Below, one piece after another: positions 1 through 11,204 of a DNA stretch of 64,000 bases. The translations under genes and the position numbers were made by a program. Numbering within the stretch: the first letter of the stretch is position 1; each line of letters begins with the position of its first letter. Origin of the DNA: Aselliscus stoliczkanus (taxonomy: Eukaryota; Chordata; Mammalia; Chiroptera; Hipposideridae); the NCBI GenBank assembly GCA_033961575.1, contig CM066731.1, positions 131,495,001 to 131,559,000 on the forward strand, read 5' to 3'. The notes beneath the pieces were generated by a model. That model saw only the letters and a list, made by a program, of their open reading frames with translations, made no database searches and had not been told where the DNA came from.

Positions 1-410
1 ACTATATGATATTTTGGAAAAGAAAAACTAGAGTGAAATTAATAAGATCAGTGGTTGCCATAGGTAAAGGGGAGGAAGGGAGTGAGGAATGAAAAGAAGA
101 AGCACAGGGGATTAGGGCAGTGAACTATTGTGTGTGACACTATAATGGTGGATATATGGCATTACACATTTATAAAACTCATACAATGTGTAACACAAAG
201 AGTAAACCCTAATGTAAACCAGGGATTTTAGTTGCTAATAATGTATCAATATTAGTTTATCAGTTGTAACAAATGCACCAGACCAGTGCAAGACATGAAC
301 AGGGGAAATTGTGGGATAGGGGGAGGGAGTATATGGGAACTCTGTACTTTCTGTTCAACTTTTTTTGAAAGCCTAAGTCTCCTCTAAGAAATAAAATTTA
401 TTAATTTAAA
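1..410 (+). mobile_element. L1 3' end fragment
   Basis: The stretch from GTGGTTGCC through TATATGGGAACTCTGTACTT to GCCTAAGTCTCCTCTAAGAA and AATAAAATTTATT follows the 3' untranslated end of old mammalian L1 (L1M-type) copies. It is truncated by the window start. Confidence 0.7.
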
Positions 411-661
411 ACAATGAACAAATTAAAAAATAACTAGGTTTAGTTTTCCCCCAATAAGAATAGCAAGTTCTACAGTGGTTCCAGAAAGACATGGGTCTCT
501 CAGCTTACATCTCCATGGTAAACATCTCTGACTAGGGAAAGGCAGACATGTCAGGAACCTATGGATATAAAATGAGTAGGATCCTCATGGATCCTAGACC
601 AAATTCTGCCCCCCAGGCACAAAGATCTCTGCAACCAAATAAGTGCAGACCACTTTCCTAT

Positions 662-1028
662 TATGGACTGAATTGTGTTCTTTGAAAATTTATATGTTGA
701 AATTCTAAATCCCAGTATTTTAGACTATGACTGTAATTTAAGATAAGGCCTTTAAAGAGGTAATTGAGGTTAAATGCGGTCATAAGGGTGGTGCCCTAAT
801 CCAATATCACTGGTGTCCTTATAACAGGAAGAGGCAGGAGGGATGCTCACACACAGAGAGATGGCCATGTGAGGAAACGGCCATCTGTGAGCTGAGAGAG
901 GTGTCAGGAGAAACCAAACCTGCTGACACTGTGATTTTAGACAGCTAGTCTCCAAACCATGAGAACATTTCTGTTATTTAAACCACCCAATTGTCATTTT
1001 TTGTGATGGCAGCCCTAACAGACTAATA
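662..1028 (+). mobile_element. MLT1-class (ERVL-MaLR) LTR
   Basis: It starts TATTATGGACTGAATTGTG and contains AAGGTTAAAT-like, GGTGTCCTTATAA and TTTAAACCACCCA-like stretches. It ends GCAGCCCTAACAGACTAATAC. This order matches the MLT1 LTR. It is a solitary LTR with no coding remnant. Confidence 0.75.
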
Positions 1029-1551
1029 CACCTCCACTCTGGTAGTTTGATTGTAATAACTGCCATTATCACCATCATGCAAAAATCTCATTTTCCAATT
1101 ATTTTAAATTTAACACTTCAAGCTAATCTGGAAGTAAGATTTCTTTGATTTTTTTAGATTTTTTTTTTCAGAAGTGCATGTTTATTACTTTCAAGTATAT
1201 AATGGCACCAAACTGATCCCTTAAACAATAAGTTGCATGATTTGTCTCAGTGAATAAATATCTGACTTGTGTGATAGTTCAGAGTGTAAATTCTGGGTAG
1301 AGAAAAATTATCTGACTCATTTTTATGTTTTTTACATTGCTAAATATGCCACCGAATATATACAAGATTCTTGATAAATAATGGTTGATTAACTTAAATG
1401 CTTGTAGCTTAAGAAATTTTGCTAAAATTCATTAAACCTATTTGTATTAGAAACCATCATTATTAGTTTTAAATCATCTTAAGATAAGTCATATGCAGGA
1501 AAATGTATTTCAAGTTTTAACTCAGAAAAATTAATGCTTTATCTAGCTTAC

Positions 1552-1652
1552 CTTGTCTGAATATGAAAGTTGTTTGTGGTTCCTGTATGCTCGTAATCAT
1601 GAATGGCAGCAGCAAACACCATTGCTAAAATTTCCAGTTCAGTGAGCCAGTG
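1552..1652 (-). CDS. PDE1A: PDE1A coding exon: HD-x-x-H metal-binding signature
   Basis: This is a 101-nt exon: 33 codons plus AG. The acceptor is ATTTACTAG|CACTGG and the donor is CAGACAAG|GTAAGCT. The peptide begins HWLTELEILAMVFAAAIHDY and continues EHTGTTNNFHIQT. It carries HDYEHTGTTNNF, which fits the PROSITE phosphodiesterase pattern HD-[LIVMFY]-x-H-x-[AG]-x-x-N. The His and Asp of HD are ligands of the catalytic Zn/Mg pair. The following exon, expected to start by completing Arg and then encode SDVAILYND, is not found between 1 and 1551, so it lies outside the window. Confidence 0.96.
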
Positions 1653-2523
1653 CTAGTAAATGAGAGAAAGATTCCAACATGTTGAGAAAGCAGAGGCCAT
1701 GTTGTCTTTCTACAAAAACTTTCAGTGCATCCAGTATAAGGAATCAGAGAAAATTCTTTTAACTATTTTAAATAAATGTTTCTGTGTCACCTCAGTTCAT
1801 TGTACATAAAACAAATATTTCATGAGGTCAAAGATTGTTTCATGGCATGTAAGTTCAAAATTCAAACATGATCATTTCACTTGCTAATTGAAAAAGAAGT
1901 AATTTTCTATGATTTAAAAGGTGAACCCTGACTGGATTTTAAATTCATAGCCTTAACCAATTGGAGTTCCCATGAAATTCATCACAATTTAGTGATTTCT
2001 AACGCATAGCTCATACATCATTAAAATGTCTTTCAGCTTAACTTTTGTAGAAGACCTTACTATGAAATTTTCCATCTGAGAGTTGAAAATATTCACTTTG
2101 CTCATGAGAGAAACTAAACTTAATTTGTAGTATATTTAAAGATTTAGAAATTTCCAAGAATCTACCAAATTTGTTCTTCATAAAACATATATTCTATGAC
2201 TGTGCAATAAAATTTAGTAACAGTGAAAGATCAAATGCTTTCTCGTAAGATCCAGACCACCTGCTTCATGTGCATTGGACCTTTTTGTTATCAACTAGAT
2301 GGTTTAGCAAAATTCCACTAGTATTATAAATCCAAGTTTCTTTACTACTCATGTTTTTCTTAACACTTCTACTGCACTGCCAAATATATAAGCACAGGGG
2401 ATTATTTAAATTAAAAATAAATAAAATTAAGTTCCCTTTCATAGTCACAGTAGCCACATTTCAATGGTAGTCACGTGTGGCAAGCAGTTAGCATGTAGAA
2501 CAGTGGAGATGCCGAGCAATTTC

Positions 2524-2641
2524 TTTTCTTTTCTTTTTTTTTTTTTGAGGGCAGTGTCACTTGGCCCTCATATGTGGGACCCGAACCGGGGCTGCTGGCC
2601 TCCCAAGCCAGCGCTTAACCACTGCGCCACTCGGCCAGCCC
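2524..2641 (-). mobile_element. Short tRNA-derived SINE (class A), minus
   Basis: A poly-T run and then GAGGGCAGTGTCACTTGGCC lead to a tRNA-like head ending CACTCGGCCAGCC on the plus strand. The copy is flanked by a perfect 12-bp target duplication CCGAGCAATTTC at 2512-2523 and 2642-2653, so it is an independent insertion. Confidence 0.9.
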
Positions 2642-2859
2642 CCGAGCAATTTCATTATCACTGAAAGCTCTGTTGGACCACACTGTAAGTAGGCATTACT
2701 TGATGGTAGGAATGGAGGGCCCAAAATCACATGAAGCTTGCTCTTAGTGGTCTTATTCTGTACACTTGAAACAATTAAACATCTTGCACAAAGCAACAGA
2801 AAAATATAACATAAACTACAAGCATAGCTGATAAGAGGCCACAGAATAAAGATGCAGTA

Positions 2860-3170
2860 GAAGGGCAGGTAGAAGTTGACTTGGCAGCAGTGGAACTTGG
2901 AATCAAGATGGACAGAAACTAATAGCTAACTGCAAGGCTGGGAACAGAGATTCTAAAGAGCAAATGTAGACTGATACTGTAGAAGTCTATATGAAAATTG
3001 AATAACCAATAGTAAAATTATATTGGAGAATCAAGTGAGGTGAGATTGAAAATAGAGTACAAAGCATGGGAAAGGGTTCATAGGCGACCTTGATCCGAGT
3101 TGATGAATTTGGATTTTGTATAAAAGGCAAGAGGGAGCTCTTGTAGATCTATAAGTCAAAAAATGAAGGA
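2860..3170 (+). repeat. Old dispersed repeat, unclassified
   Basis: Segments such as GTAGAAGTTGAC and GGATTTTGTATAAAAGG resemble a high-copy mammalian repeat that also seems to occur at 16690-17420. I cannot assign a family. Confidence 0.25.
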
Positions 3171-3319
3171 GGTGACGTGTTGAATCTCATAGCTGCTGAA
3201 GACATGCTCTTATTAATCTATGCTCCTTTCTAAAAAGCTAGCATAGCATTTGGTATTTAATAGGGACTTAATATTTGTCTGTTGAATTGAATTTCACCAG
3301 TTTTGCATTAGGAAAATGT

Positions 3320-3530
3320 AATAGGGAATAGTGGGAAAAGACTGAAATCAGACAATCCTGGTTTTAAATCTTTGTTAATCCTCAGGCAAATAAGTTATTT
3401 TCCCTCTCAGCCATAGTTCCCATGAAAATAGAATGAGTGATATTTCCCTTTGACTTTTAGAAGTTTGTAGTTAAATGTATGCACAAGTCTTGTCACATAG
3501 TAAAATACAGAATAAGTGGTATTTTACTAA
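3320..3530 (+). mobile_element. MIR SINE fragment
   Basis: The order GACAATCCTGGTTTTAAATC, then a CAAATAAGTTATTTTCCCTC-like stretch, then TGTCACATAGTAAAATACAG follows the MIR body in forward orientation. It is heavily diverged. Confidence 0.55.
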
Positions 3531-3965
3531 ACTTATTACCTTAAACACATTGTTTAAGTCATTGAATCTGGAAAATAACAGTGAGCTAACACATCTTTAG
3601 CGATTGAAATTCAAGAATAAATACCTCACAGTTGGGTGACTGAAGCAGAAATGATTGTGAGAACCAAATGGAGTTGCTATAACTAGCCGTTCTGTGTTTA
3701 TAGGTGCATTTAATTCTGAATCATTAAGAGAAAGAAAATGACCTTATTAAAGTCTTGTATTAGAGGCTGGACTGGGGCTGAGCCTCCAATGTTCTCAGTG
3801 AGACTGGAATTAAATGCCATGAAATGAAGAGCAATTGAAGTTAAACCAGTTTTAGTATTCCCAGAAACCCATCATTTTATTAAAGAAAATTGTTCCTAGA
3901 AAAAAAAAATCACCTATTTTCTTAAGTATTTCCTATCAGTTACGTATATTTAAGATTTACAGATT

Positions 3966-4093
3966 AGGGCCGGCTGAGTGGTGCAGTGGTTAAGGGCTGG
4001 CTTGGGAAGCCAGCGGCCCCGGTTCTGGTCCCACATATGAAGGCCAGTGACACTGCCCTCAAAAAAATAAAAATAAATAAAACTAAAAAAAAC
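3966..4093 (+). mobile_element. Short tRNA-derived SINE (class A), plus
   Basis: It begins AGGGCCGGCTGAGTGGTGCA and contains GGTTCTGGTCCCACATATG, an A-rich tail and AATAAA repeats. The perfect 14-bp target duplication AAGATTTACAGATT lies at 3952-3965 and 4094-4107. Confidence 0.92.
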
Positions 4094-4899
4094 AAGATTT
4101 ACAGATTGAACTGTGATATTAAAAAAAGCAACACTTACTATTTCCTACAATAATGCAGACTATGAAGCTGAAATTGTAAAAAAAAAAAAATTAACTAGGA
4201 AATCAGAAATGGGTTTTAATTTATAGATTATCTCAGAAGTATTTAAAATTGTCTTCCTAGCTGTCAAAATTGATTATACATGTGTTTCCAGTTTTTAATC
4301 TCATTAATCTCTGCTTCCCATAAATAGTACTTCCTCCACAAATCCTCTTATTTATAACCACACTATGGTCTTAACAATGAAGTTTACATTATAAAATCAT
4401 TTGGGAATAGAGACACATTGAACCTGCACACCTGCACACTTAATTTTTAAAAAATTAATCTATTTTGTTTAGTGAAAGTAGAATTTGGGGCTGATTTTAG
4501 CTCCTTAGTTGTCGATTCATTTTATTCTGGTGTCAAATAAGAATTCTAAATCAGAACACAGATGCTTACATTCACAGATTTTGTAAATGATTCATGAGGA
4601 CAAGTCAGGGAGAATGAGGCTGAATCACATTACTCTTCTCAACTAGAATGGTGATCAGTACCTAACCTAGATTCTTCTGATTACTGACAAGCAGAAATAA
4701 AGGGTTAAAGTGATGCGTCCTGAGCAATGCAGTCACTGCTTCATCTAAACTGCAGGTTGTATTTTGCCTAGAGGAATGCTTGGGTGGACGCACTCTAAAT
4801 GGGCAGCCCTCAAATTATGTCACAAGGAGATTACTGATGGTCACTGATAGTACAGTGATGATGGAAAGGAAGGAGAAGTAAGTAACAAGAACTGAACAT

Positions 4900-5105
4900 T
4901 TTAATTAGATGGTGTCATTTAGTTTCTATAACCGTCCTATGTACCATTTACTAGGTATATATTTGTAGCCTGATTTGGCAGAGAGCAAAGGTGAATCCTA
5001 AAGAAGTAAATCAATCTGCCAAAGGTCACACATCTAAGTGTCAGAGCAGGAATTCAAAGCCAGATCTGTCTGATTCCAAAGTTTCTGTTCCTTCCACAGA
5101 TCACA
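4900..5105 (-). mobile_element. MIR SINE fragment
   Basis: CCAAAGGTCACACATCTAAG, then AGCAGGAATTCAAAGCCAGA and TCTGATTCCAAAG are the reverse complement of the MIR core and tRNA-proximal region. Confidence 0.65.
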
Positions 5106-5619
5106 ATATTTCTTCCCTGGGTTACAATAGCATTCATTATTCCAGGGAGGCGATACGCTGAATACATTATTCTAAGGTTTCAAAAGCATAATTTCTAGAT
5201 AATTTAATATGATATATTGAAGGGTAGAATTTAATAGGGCTTTGACATAAGCCATATGATATAATTTTTATATTTGAATTATTCATGGTGTGTGTATTCA
5301 TGTGATAGAGAAAGTGAATGTGTAAATGTACAGGCCTTGGAAAATTTCAGGTAAAAAAACTCACACTGACCTATTAGTTCCTGGTGTGTCTAGAAGAGTA
5401 TAATTAACAACTCTTTTAGCCTAAATTATAGGCTGGATGCTTTCTTTCCCCTCTATCTCCTTGAATAGGCTGAGGTAGTTTGCTATTACTTACCTGGTGT
5501 AGAAAGTGAGTAAATAATAATAATTAATAACAATAATAATGCAACATAACACATATAAGTTAATATATATATAATATAAGTTAATAATTTGTACTGATAT
5601 TACTGTATATGCTAACAGC

Positions 5620-5830
5620 TATTATGTTTCAGGAATTAGGTTAGGTGCTTTCATATATGATATTATTGACTCTTCACCATTGTACTACACGGTGGTCTGT
5701 ATTATTAACCACATTTTAGGGAACCAAAGCAGAAAGTGATGGAGCAGCATTTCAAGGGAACCAAAGCAGAAAGTGATGGAGTACCATTTCAAACCTATGT
5801 CTGATTACCTTCAAAGCCTACACTCTTTAC
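5620..5830 (-). mobile_element. MIR SINE fragment with an internal duplication
   Basis: AGGTGCTTTCATATATGATA, ACCACATTTTAGGGAA and CAAAGCCTACACTCTT follow reverse-oriented MIR. The copy contains a 37-bp direct duplication at 5718-5791. Confidence 0.5.
5718..5791. repeat. 37-bp tandem duplication
   Basis: Units 5718-5754 and 5755-5791 begin AGGGAACCAAAGCAGAAAGT and differ only where one has CAGC and the other TACC. Confidence 0.95.
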
Positions 5831-7756
5831 ATTCTTCCAAACAGAACAGAATTTTCACATAGTCTATAGCATAGAGATAGAAACATAGTATCAAATTTTC
5901 TGTCGATTGATTGGAGAAAAATTGAGTCATTCCAGTATATGGGAGGCTATTTTTGGGTGTAGTATGTGGATTACAAGTTCCGAAGGATACAGATTTCAAG
6001 TTATTTCTCCTTCTCCTACTCTTAGTATCAGAGAGAACACAATGCCAGGAGCCCCTAAATGCAAGTGTTCCCTTGCCAAGAGACATTTGGAGGTGGCTTG
6101 GCAACACTCGGTGAAGCACTTGCTCCTCAGCAAATGGACTGAGCTATGCACACTACTGTCGCTGTGGCACAGAGCTACAAATTAGTTAAGTGACAAAAGG
6201 AGAGAGGGAAAGTGGGGGTGTACTGGCATCTGCTTTCCTCTGCACTGCCTACTCCCAGGCCTGTGGGTGTCCCGTATCACAGTAACAAAAGGCCAGTGGC
6301 TTCATCACAATCCATTTCAGGTAATGGTCCTCTGAGTACTGTGCAGGTGAGCAGACAGTGTTGGACTGCTACTTGGAGTGCTCTGTAAATGTCACACTGA
6401 TAAGACCATCCTGAAACAGCAGGACATCAAGTAAACACTAAAAGTAAGTGGCCCAGTCTTCTCCACATCAAATCTGAGGGGTTCCAGCTAAATGAATATT
6501 TCTATAATTGCTTTTGTTTTGTTTTAAAGACCAACACATTCATATGTATGAAAATTAATACTCACCTACCACAACTTTTTTCATCTCAAGGAAAACTTTT
6601 TAAACTAACTTTCCAAAAACTGTTAAACTGGTAGTGTAACTTAGTTTTGAGAAAAGCGTCAATAAATTTGTACATTCATTTTGCCTTTCCTTTCATCATC
6701 TATCATAACATGTCATTATTCCCTTTAGTTGAAATGCATTTTCCTGATCCCAGACAACACTGACAGTCTCCCACCAGACTGTTTTCATGTAATGGCCAAA
6801 CTAAGAGATAACTAAAGAGCACACTGGTACCTTTTTGCTAAAGGATGAGTAAAATCAGAAACAAGTTTTCAAACCAAACTTGTTCAAACCGAGTGAAGTT
6901 ATAGTTACAATTAGTTAAGTCCTTGTCCTCTTAAAAAGTGGCTGTGTGATCTCCCTTAACAACTTCAGCTTCCTAGGAGTCATGTCAGGCTGGTCCAGGG
7001 CTCTCCAGTCTCACAGAGAAGCTGGGATGACTTGTTATAACCTGGAACAAATCTTCCTTTGCAAGTCTGAGGATAATCACATTTTGGATTTGAACTTCTC
7101 TATTTACGCACTAAAATAGCATCCTTCATCTCTCCCATGTCACCTTCAGAACACAGGTTCCGAAGCTTAAATAGGAGACTTTTATTTGGCTCCCTTTATA
7201 CTTGTGGCAAAAAAAAAAAAAAAAAGGACGTAAGCAGAAACATATTTTAAAAATCCTGGTAACACCCCTCCCCTGCCCGGCACGCACACACACCTGAAAT
7301 GGCATATATCTTCACATTGTACTCCATAATTTAAGCAGATATTTTATTATACTGAAGTAGGCATTACTTTTCTAACCCATTTTGTTCTGAGGAAATTTAA
7401 TCAGTTCAGTTTCCATTAAAGAGTAAACCATAAAAATTTCATTTTTTAGTTAACTTTTTCAAAGCCACAGAATTAAAAAAAAAAAAAAAAAACAGAAAGA
7501 AAAAATGCCAAATATTTGAAATATAAACCACCTCACTGTCAGATTCAAGACCAAGGCCTTAGAAAGGAAAAGAAAGCAGCTCTACTCAGGAAACGTTAAA
7601 GCAACTTATGCAAGTGTAACAGCATTTGCAGCTGTCAGGGGACACTTTGTTTTTCTCAGTAATTGTCAGGCATATCAAACCAAGTGAAAGCAAAAAATTC
7701 CAGAAACATCTGTGACAATGAAGCCTTTCAAATCAAATGAACTTTAAAAGAATTTC

Positions 7757-7794
<38 letters not shown>

Positions 7795-7830
7795 TATGTG
7801 TGTGGGTGTGGGTGTGGGTGCATGTATGTG
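7757..7830. repeat. TG-rich microsatellite
   Basis: An interrupted TG repeat that passes into GGGTGTG units. Confidence 0.95.
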
Positions 7831-8073
7831 TTGTATGCACGCACGCACATGTACACATGTTAGAAAAAGAAACAGGTAATAAAGGTTATAAATACTATTT
7901 TTTAAAAAGCTCATGCTATTTTAAAGCTATATCTCAGAATGTTTGAGTTTCTACTCATTATTAGTAACCTCTACGTTCTCCCTTTGAATGTCAAATTAGA
8001 CTCCTTCTGGGAATGAATGGGAAGTAAACTTAACCAAGGACCAAGGCCAGCCATGACTACAGTTGATTTGGCC

Positions 8074-8307
8074 CAGGGGTTAGCAAACTGCGGCTCGCGA
8101 GCCACATGTGGCTCTTTGGGTACGTACATGTGGCTTTGAAGTAAAATTGAAAATGAAAATAAAACTATCATAGTTTCATTTATAAAATGTTTAAAGGATA
8201 TTATTCACATAATGGTGATTTCATTTGTTTTATGTCTCTGGAATAATTTTTAAATTGTTGCGAGGGACAGAGTGGGCTCTTTCGTCTCAAAAGTTTGCCG
8301 ACCCCTG
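8074..8307. mobile_element. Small non-autonomous hAT-type DNA transposon
   Basis: The left end is CAGGGGTTAGCAAACTGCGG. The right end, reverse-complemented, is CAGGGGTCGGCAAACTTTTG, giving terminal inverted repeats with few mismatches. The flanks are 8-bp target duplications, ATTTGGCC (8066-8073) and ATCTGGCC (8308-8315), with one mismatch. CAGGG ends and 8-bp duplications are hAT hallmarks. At 234 bp it has no coding capacity. An inner segment GGCTCGCGAGCC is itself palindromic. Confidence 0.88.
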
Positions 8308-8599
8308 ATCTGGCCCAATGAGCACATTTACACCTTAGGTCAGTGATGCTCACATATGTATCTTAAAATAGGAAAACACAAGGTATGAGGTTAACAACAC
8401 ATAGAGTTCAGCCTTCTAGAAGGTTAAAGAGACTCATGCCACTGCACCAATGAAGGGTTTTGAGATTTCTGCCTCCCTCCAAATTGGACTTAAGTCCAAA
8501 GCAGGTTATATTAATTTGTAATCCTGTCATAAAATGCATATTTCTATTGATTGGTGATGGATACCAAGAAAATCCTTGATTACAAGCCCAGCTAAGCTC

Positions 8600-8845
8600 C
8601 CAGCTATTCGCCATTATGGACTGCCAGGTGTGTGAGTGAACCCTGGTGGATATCTTGCCCAGTGATATCCTCAGCTGTCTTCAGCCATCATTGCTAGCTG
8701 ACTAAAATCACAGGAGAAACCCTCAGGGAGAACTGCCTAGTTGGGACCCTCCCCAGATCCTTGAGAGATATTAATAAATTATTGTTTTAAGCCAGTAAGT
8801 TTTAGAGGAGTTTGTTATGGAGCAACAGATAACAGAAACATGGAG
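8600..8845 (+). mobile_element. MLT1-like LTR, 3' part
   Basis: TTGTTTTAAGCCAGTAAGTT, TTTGTTATGGAGCAACAGAT and AACAGAAAC follow the MLT1 3' end. The 5' limit is unclear. Confidence 0.6.
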
Positions 8846-10072
8846 CAGGAGTGGGATCTGAGCCAAAGGCATTGATGGACCTGCAACATTTTAGAGGCAA
8901 AGACAGATGGAGAAGAATAGACAATTTCTTTACTCATCACATGAGACACTATTAGATAAATCATAACAAATGGATTTGTGCAGTAAACAATGCACTACAG
9001 TTTCCTGGGGGGGGGGGAAATGAAATAATGAAAAATTTCTGCATACAATAAAATTGGAGTATATATCTGTTACAAGTTTTCAAGATCTTCAGGACAACAT
9101 ACTGCAGCCCTAGGGATTTTGCCTGGGGCCTGGGTAGAAAAAGAGTCCCTGGTGTAGAAAGATGAGTGCTGAGAGGATCTCTGGTCTCCAAAGAGTCCTA
9201 GTTACATGGATCCAAGTGCTAGTGTCCCTTGCCAATACCAAGGGTGTGACTTCTGGATTCTAAACAGGTAGGCTCACGTATTATGGGGTTCGGTGGAACA
9301 TTCTTACATATATTGTACCTTATGACACTGCTTCAGCCTAGGCTGACACATTAGAAATCCAAAAGGTACTAAGATTTGGAGATCTCACATGGCCTACACC
9401 CCTTTGAACCCATCTCAGTTTGGAACCTTCAGAAGAACTCTCTTTTCGCCTTCTGGAAGTCTGCTGAAACTCGGAGACATTACAGAAATTCTAGGCAATT
9501 TCATAGGTCCTATCATCTACTCTTTGTTGTCTCAAGGTTTGTATTACTGAATCCTTTATTAACTTATCCATCAATCCATTCAGATGCAAAGAAGAGGAAG
9601 GCGAATTCAGAAAAATTCACATGAATAATTTTTCAAATCCCTATTAGGATTTAATTGTGAGTAGCAGTGTAAGTAAAAGAGAAAATGCTGTGAGATCAGT
9701 TAGGAAGAACATGATATGAGGAAAAGCACTATAACTTTCATCCCAAAGACTTTCTCTAGGTCCCTGTTTTTCTCTTTGTTGATTGTGATGGGAAAAGAAA
9801 TTTACACACAAAAATGTTCTATAGTCCAAATTTTTGGAAAACTTACAGTTTATTTTCATTTGCCTCTGGATATCTTTTTTTGTTTGTTTTCCCCCCCCCA
9901 AGGGATTAAAATGCTTTATGAAAAATGTATATTATGAATCACTCTTTAATCCTCAAAAATTGAACAGATTATTTCTTAACACTTCTATGGGCATTAAAAA
10001 GACAAGGAGAACTTAGGGAAATAGAATTTAATGTTCTAAACTAACAAACTTTGGTTACAAAGGTTTTCTTAC

Positions 10073-10213
10073 CATGATACCTGTATGAAGCATTATGTAA
10101 TGCACAGTTTGAGTGACATCAGCTGCATGAATCAGATTGTGATAAGGATTTTTGTACTTGCTGTAACCAACTTCTAAAGCTTCTGCAAAGGCAATGAGGC
10201 AAGAAACAGGAAT
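10073..10213 (-). CDS. PDE1A: PDE1A coding exon: catalytic His motif (YHNLIHAADV)
   Basis: This is a 141-nt exon of 47 codons, phase 0. The acceptor is TTTCTGCAG|ATTCCT and the donor is ATCATG|GTAAGAAAA. The peptide begins IPVSCLIAFAEALEVGYSKY, contains YHNLIHAADVTQTVHYIM and ends HTGIM. In class I phosphodiesterases the first His of YHNxxHAxDV is the proton donor to the leaving O3' group, and this pocket surrounds the metal site. All motif residues are intact, so nothing here suggests loss of activity. A GT two codons before the end (ACAG|GTATC) is an alternative donor, but it would break the frame with the next exon; GTAAGA is therefore preferred. Confidence 0.96.
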
Positions 10214-11087
10214 CTGCAGAAAGTAATAATTATGATTATATTTTACCCAAAGAGTGGCTCTAAATCAACAGGAATACATCAATTTTGGGGATGGGACACA
10301 TTCTTGAGCCAGATGTGGGCTGAATTTCTTAAAGCTAAATGTGGACTGTTCTGAAAACCACTCCATTAACCTGTCAGTTTTCAATCCTAAAAAGGATTGT
10401 AACCCTCAAGTGTTTAGGCAGATAAAAGAACAGTTTTACCTGTCTTTAAATGGTACTGACATCTTTAAATGTTTACATCTTCCAGAGTCAAGTCAGAAGT
10501 CTAATGCTTAAAAGGGTAAAATTTCCCAATTAGAATTGGTGAAGTCTAATTTTTCTCTCTGTAATACGAGGGATTAAAATAAATGACCTCCCAGTACCTT
10601 CTACCTCTAAACATGTCATGATTTCACAGGTAATAATGAAAGGTACAGGCTGCAGAGCACTCAGAAATGTGGATCAAATCTGTTATGTAGATGGCTCTAA
10701 ATTAAGTTACTTAGATGCTCTTTCATTTTCGTTTAAGAAGAGCTGTCAATAAAGGTTTATTCTGTGTTTTAGGAACACAGAAGATCATATTTCTTTAAAA
10801 CACAACTTTCAATCTTTACATGACTGCTCTGTGAGTAATTCAAGGGGATGTTGCATCCCATCAGAATGAGGTTATAATGGCCTTATGATATCCAAGTGGG
10901 CATATAGCTAGGTCAGTGAGTTGTGGAGGATGGCTCTATCATGTGCTGAATTCATACCCCTAGTTCTGTGACCTGTCAACTAGAAACATTATAAAATGCA
11001 CTGATTAATGGCTCCATGTTCTGCATTTTCATTGTTATTCAGATAACTAATTCTAAGAGCAGTTCCCTTTTGTTCCATGTCTCTGAC
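10214..11087 (-). other. PDE1A: PDE1A intron, 874 bp
   Basis: A short intron between the YHN exon and the WSFDVF exon. I see no repeat element or other feature in it. Confidence 0.85.
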
Positions 11088-11204
11088 CTTGAAACGGTTG
11101 ATAAGATCGTATCTGGTAAACAGTTCATAAATCATAAACTTCAAACTATGTTCTCCACTTGCTTCATTTAAGGCAAATACATCAAAAGACCATTTATCAA
11201 CATC
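11088..11204 (-). CDS. PDE1A: PDE1A coding exon: N-terminal helices of the catalytic domain
   Basis: This is a 117-nt exon of exactly 39 codons, phase 0 at both ends. The acceptor has a pyrimidine-rich tract and TACAG|GATGTT; the donor is TTCAAG|GTCAGAG. The peptide begins DVDKWSFDVFALNEASGEHS and ends FTRYDLINRFK. It reads as unchanged PDE1A against the sequence I recall. The W-x-F-D-V-F-x-L pattern is shared by class I phosphodiesterases at the start of the catalytic domain. The intron to the next exon is only 874 bp, the shortest here. Confidence 0.96.

Larger units (their letters stand above)
1..1551 (-). other. PDE1A: PDE1A intron (partial, 3' of the HD exon)
   Basis: No coding exon was recognised here. 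It holds an L1-type 3' end (about 1-410) and an MLT1-class LTR (about 662-1028). The rest, 1029-1551, is AT-rich with no feature I can name. Confidence 0.8.
1653..10072 (-). other. PDE1A: PDE1A intron, 8.4 kb
   Basis: It holds two short tRNA-derived SINEs in opposite orientations, MIR fragments, a TG repeat, a small hAT element with an 8-bp target duplication and an MLT1-like LTR end. 2860-3170 resembles an old high-copy repeat I cannot classify. 6185-7740 and 8850-10072 have only poly-A/poly-T runs and an 11-12-base G run near 9006. No exon was seen. Confidence 0.8.

Noticed and set aside
2464..2796. Open frames on both strands around a SINE
   Set aside because: They read through the SINE head and its T run. 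Similar translations recur at every copy of the SINE.
10076..10084. Alternative donor CAG|GTATC just inside the 141-nt exon
   Set aside because: Using it would shorten the exon by 9-10 nt and break or alter the conserved GIM-HWL join. GTAAGA at 10072 keeps the PDE1A sequence intact.
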